Source: Polaromonas sp. (lineage in GTDB: Bacteria > Pseudomonadota > Gammaproteobacteria > Burkholderiales > Burkholderiaceae_C). From it: a stretch of 64,000 bases of DNA. The position numbers and the translations under genes were made by a program. Of the stretch, positions 63,729 through 64,000 are shown piece after piece. The notes under the pieces were generated by a model. It was not told the DNA's origin, made no database searches, and saw only the letters and a list, made by a program, of their open reading frames with translations. Where the stretch lies: assembly GCA_028291985.1 (NCBI GenBank), contig JAQGNE010000044.1, positions 22,194 to 86,193 on the forward strand, read 5' to 3'. The first letter of the stretch is position 1. Each line of letters begins with the position of its first letter.

Positions 63729-64000
63729 ATGAACAACCGACGCTTGACCTGTTCTCCAGGAAATCGGCCCTTCAGTCCTTGTCCGCTGTGGCGCGCGGGC
63801 GCAACGTGTCTGCAAGTCAGGTATCCAGGGCGCTGGCGCGCATCGAGTCCCTGTGCGCCATGCGCCTGGTGCACCGCACCACACATGGTCTGTCGCTGAC
63901 TAACGAGGGCGGGCTGTTTCTTGAGCATGCGCAGCGGATTTTGCTGGAGCACGACAGTCTGGCGACAGCCTTGGCGCGCGGGGACGCACCGTGAGCGGCA
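63729..64000 (+). pseudogene. LysR-family regulator fragment, frameshifted (continues past window)
   Basis: ATG 63729 begins MNNRRL, but after six codons the family sequence DLFSRKSALQSLSAVARGRNVSASQVSRALARIESLCAMRLVHRTTHGLSLTNEGG is found in another frame; one missing base near 63747 explains it. A stop occurs after ALARGDAP (63992-63994), where LysR proteins normally continue into the effector domain. HTH recognition helix is still visible. Divergent from the tautomerase pseudogene. Confidence 0.75.

Overview
The window looks like a chromosomal segment of a betaproteobacterium of the Burkholderiales, most likely Comamonadaceae (Polaromonas/Rhodoferax-like). The basis is high GC with Comamonadaceae-style proteins, conserved blocks (argS - SPOR protein - dsbA; lptA-lptB-rpoN; rsmI/yraN; diaA-dolP), and many copies of a short dispersed repeat with core GCTATNAAANNATAGC that I remember as common in this family. 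No rRNA, intact tRNA, CRISPR array or plasmid/phage origin was seen. Genus-level assignment is inference.

Layout. 1-5159 (minus): a giant protein, open at the left edge, with an animal-type haem peroxidase domain, RTX calcium-binding repeats and cadherin/Ig-like repeats; it has no signal peptide and was probably secreted by a type I system. 5.9-14.7 kb (minus): PIN-domain protein, rlmL, rpoN, lptB, lptA, dsbA, a SPOR protein and argS, all housekeeping. 15-19.6 kb: a PsiF-like protein with a hexanucleotide repeat in its signal peptide, a divergent ArgP/LysE exporter pair, a second LysR regulator and a CaiB-type CoA transferase. 19.7-23.6 kb (plus): type II haloacid dehalogenase, TSUP permease and malate synthase G, a possible haloacid-to-malate route. 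23.9-43.4 kb: mixed core and accessory genes (DUF1631, zinc peptidase, tautomerase, MFS pumps, class II amidotransferase, gshB, benE, fluoroacetate-dehalogenase-like hydrolase, frameshifted NTF2-like gene, sugE with an amber stop, GST, Vgb-like lyase, pncC-pgpA, lipoprotein, bcr, rsmI, yraN).

43.4-60.9 kb is a 17.5-kb accessory block lying between yraN and diaA-dolP, genes that sit side by side in E. coli and relatives. It carries polyol dehydrogenase + HAD phosphatase, a DUF707 protein, MFS, SGNH hydrolase, UDP-galactopyranose mutase, type II NADH dehydrogenase, an esterase, an ABC exporter, a second full-length sigma-54 gene (rpoN2) with a -24/-12 promoter of its own, an IS630 remnant, a sigma-54 activator with an atypical receiver, and a KGG stress protein. 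The rpoN2/activator locus is the most interesting system here: a sigma factor, an orphan activator and a putative autoregulatory promoter side by side, in addition to the normal rpoN at 7.9-9.5 kb.

60.9-64 kb: diaA-dolP, a 3-hydroxyisobutyrate-dehydrogenase-family enzyme, then a decaying divergent pair (tautomerase and LysR regulator), both with frameshifts. Gene decay recurs: SugE, NTF2-like, tautomerase, LysR and perhaps PsiF are all damaged, so either the lineage is losing accessory genes or some of these are sequence errors.
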